Assembly: GCA_001584585.1 (NCBI GenBank)
Contig: LSYV01000035.1
Coordinates: 312,551-376,550, forward strand
Reading direction: 5' to 3'
Length of the DNA: 64,000 nt
From: Gonium pectorale
Taxonomy: Eukaryota > Chlorophyta > Chlorophyceae > Chlamydomonadales > Volvocaceae
Below the pieces are notes generated by a model. That model was not told the origin of the DNA. It searched no databases and worked only from the letters and a program-made list of their open reading frames with translations. Below, one piece after another: positions 61,548-64,000 of this stretch. Position 1 is the stretch's first letter. Each line of letters begins with the position of its first letter. The position numbers were made by a program, and so were the translations under genes.

Positions 61548-63684
61548 TCACCACTCGCCCAGCAGCCGCTCCACCCACTCCGCCGGCCCCATCGCCGCCT
61601 CCGGGCCCTCCGCCAGGAAGCCCTCCTCCCCGCGGCCGCCCGCGCCGCCGCTGGCCCCCAGCGCCCCCGCCCCCATCAGCCCGCCCGCCTGGGAGCTGCT
61701 GCACCCCACCGACAGCGCGTCCACGTCCGTCATCAGGTAGGCCGCCCGACCCGGCTGCAGCACGGCAGCCAGGGCAGCGGCCTGCTGGGCCACCGCGCCT
61801 AGCACAGGCGCCGCAGCCGCAGCGGCGGCAGCGCCCTCGAAGGCGCCGCCGGCGGCCGCCGCCGCCGCGCCGCCGCCGGCGAGCGTGGAGGCGAGCGCGG
61901 AGGCGCCGGTGGCGGCCGCCAGGGCGGCGGCGGGAGACTGGCCGCGGAGGATGCCGAGGAGCATGGCGCCGGCAACGGCGCCACCGCCTGAGGCGATGAT
62001 GGACGGGGGCGAGTGGGGCTGAGCACTCGGGCCAGGCGTGTGTCCGCGGGCGGGTGGTCGGCCCCACCGCCTCACCCCCCCTCTCCTCATACCGCACCAT
62101 GTCAAGCTACCCGCGCAGTAGCCGCACCCCAGCTGCTCCCTCTTACCTCCCCAAGTCCCAGGGCGAGTCCCGGCCCCCCACCAACACACTGCACACCGCC
62201 CCTCCCCGCCTTCCCCCCCGCCTTCCCCACCTGCCCCTTCGCCCTCGCGCCATCCCTTGCCCTGCACACCTCCCCCGCGCCCCCCTCCCCCGCATCCCCT
62301 GCGCCCCTCCCCTCCGCTCACCCCCCCCACCCGGGGCGCTCACCCAGCAGTGCCGCGGGCGAGGGCTTGGCCCGGCCCAGCTCCACCACGCGGACCGCCT
62401 CGTCGGAGGCCAGCCCCGCGGCGTGGCGGGCCAGGGCCACCGCACGGGACACGCCACCCAGCGCGTCAACCAGCTTCACCTACGGGTGGGGGGGAAGGGG
62501 TTACGGCGGGGAGTGAGATTATAGGTTCGAATGAACCCAGGGCCGGGGTACCACCGTGGTCAGTGGATGCGGAGGGTGGGGGCCCTTGGGGACATGGACT
62601 CTGTGGGCACGGGGCACGGGCTCTGGTGCTCGGCAGCGTTCTCCCATACAGAGGGCCGAACAGAGGGCCGGGCGGATCACCGCGTGGAAGCGCCCTGCCT
62701 ACCTTCCTGGCCGCGCTGCCCGACCACACCCTGCCCTGCGCCACCGCCTGCATCTCCTCCACCGGCAGGCCCCGCGAGGCCGCGGCCTTGTCGCGGAAGG
62801 AAGCGTAGGCGTGCTGCGCGCTGGCGTCAAACAGGGCCTCCTCCTGCGCGGGGTGGTGGGGAGAGGGCGTGGGGACGAGCGTGTGTGTAGTGGTGGGTCG
62901 AGGGAGGGTCCGAGGGGTTGGACCGCACTCACAGCCCAGCATCCTTCTGTGGGTGGGGGTGGGGTGCTGGGGGCCAGGCAGGAAGGCAGGTAAGCAGGCA
63001 ACTGGGGGCAGGTGAGCGGGCAGCGAACCGTGCCCGCGAAGCAAGTCCCCAACCCGACCCAACTTCAGACCTTGACAAGTGTATGGGATACGCTGTTCGA
63101 TGCCAACCACTCCCTGTTCTAACCACTACGGCGAGTCGCACACGCACAGACCCCAGCACGCCGTTCTTGCATGCATTGCATATGCCCCGCCCCCACCTCG
63201 GCGCTGAAGGTGCGGTTGTCCGCGAGCAGCTCCGCGAACCGGCCGAAGCTGATGAGCTCCTTGTTGTAGCTGCGGCCACACGGGGGGGAGGGCAGGGGCG
63301 GGGACGCGCGAAGGAACGAGGGGGTGACGGGTTGGAGGGGTGACTTTGGGTGCCAAAGGCGGAGGGAATGGGCAACATGCCATGCTAGATTGACCAAACT
63401 CCCTACCATCCCATCAAGAAAACACACCTCTGGCCACACACCCTCCCCCCTTCCTCCGCGCCCACTGCGTCCTCGCCCGCATAGTCCTGAAATCCCCCCA
63501 TCGCCCGCCCCGCTCCTTCAATAAGTCATCGGAACCGTTATCAAAAAGTGCACCAGGCCTTCCTGCGCCCTCCGCCCCGGCCGCCGCCGCTCACCCGATC
63601 CGCTTGTACAGCTCCGCCAGGTTGAACTTGCCGGTGACCACACCGATGGAGCCGGTGATGGTCAGCGGCTCGGCCACGATGGCC
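61548..63684 (-). CDS. SPPA: signal peptide peptidase SppA (protease IV), 3' part
   Basis: Serine protease of family S49, in plants and algae a thylakoid-associated SppA; other members degrade cleaved signal peptides. Five exons in phase: 63595-63684, 63197-63269, 62703-62843, 62344-62479, 61548-61987; the gene continues upstream beyond the window edge. Diagnostic segments are AIVAEPLTITGSIGVVTGKF, SFGRFAELLADNRTFSAEE, MQAVAQGRVWSGSAARK and VKLVDALGGVSRAVALAR, which follow the catalytic Ser in SppA. Neither the Ser nor the general-base Lys is inside the window. After the protease domain the last exon adds about 145 Ala/Gly-rich residues (GAMLLGILRGQSPAAALAAA) ending MGPAEWVERLLGEW, an unusual tail that may be hydrophobic or helical. 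Confidence 0.93.
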
Positions 63685-64000
63685 CTGCGGGGCAGCGGGG
63701 TGGCGGGGGAGGGAGGGCGGGGCAAGTGGTGACGCAGCGGGTGTGGGCCCGCACGGGTTCGTTGCGTGGTAGGCGGGCAGGCCTGGCAACACTCGGGGGT
63801 CTGCTGTCCGTGCGAGGCAGTCTATCGCCGCCGTGGCGGGGTGGAATACGGCCACGCATGGCGGGCGGCAGCTGGGGTGCCAAAAGGGAGTGGGAGAGTG
63901 GGGGGAAGATACAGGTGGCCGGTGGCCGAAGAGCACCTTGGCCGCAAAACGGCCGAGCGCAGGCCCCCTTACCCCGCCACCCCATGGAAGCCGGGGCGCC

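Noticed and set aside
63950..64000. APASMG on the minus strand, resembling the ASMG of the SppA active-site region
   Set aside because: The expected SGGYY continuation is not found between here and exon 63595-63684, and the match is only four residues at the window edge.

Overview
The window looks like nuclear DNA of a volvocine green alga (Chlamydomonas/Volvox relatives). The genes are GC-rich and split by many short introns. Introns are bounded mostly by GT..AG with pyrimidine-rich acceptors, and TGTAA-type poly(A) signals follow several stop codons. Proteins carry long Ala/Gly/Ser/Pro/Gln low-complexity linkers, and the gene families (four-repeat cation channel, PAN/Apple membrane protein, starch branching enzyme, plastid-type SppA) fit an alga. 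No bacterial operons, rRNA, tRNA, CRISPR array or intact transposon was recognised. All splice models were worked out by eye from codon phase and splice consensus.

Layout. 1-2075: no gene seen; a GGAC microsatellite and three GC-rich mini-hairpins. 2076-20706 (-): a very large four-repeat voltage-gated Ca2+-channel-like gene (about 33 exons, about 3,770 aa). Its pore ring reads T/E/N/D instead of E/E/E/E, and an assembly gap breaks its II-III loop. 21789-24621 (-): a 254-aa homologue of plant RHIP1. 24912-26771 (+): a 274-aa type II membrane protein with a PAN/Apple-like domain, divergent from RHIP1. 26772-30005: no clear gene; short repeats and weak ORFs. 30006-37473 (+): an 18-exon starch/glycogen branching enzyme, 897 aa. 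38860-49110 (-): an unrecognised 2,255-aa, probably nuclear, low-complexity protein convergent with the branching enzyme. 49374-50634 and 52048-53152 (+): tandem BTB/POZ-type genes, the first divergent from the unrecognised gene. 53153-55353: repeats, a possible secreted-protein exon and 3' UTR. 55354-59689 (-): an unrecognised His/Gln/Ser/Pro-rich protein of at least 1,292 aa. 61548-63684 (-): the 3' half of a signal peptide peptidase SppA gene whose 5' end lies outside the window.

Working together. The genes do not form a pathway block. They are independent loci arranged as divergent pairs sharing short promoters (24622-24911; 49111-49373) and one convergent pair (37473/38860). The branching enzyme and SppA are both expected to act in the plastid. 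The channel, the PAN protein and RHIP1 are membrane or signalling proteins, but any functional link between them is only suggested by position. The most notable observation is the altered selectivity filter of the giant channel.
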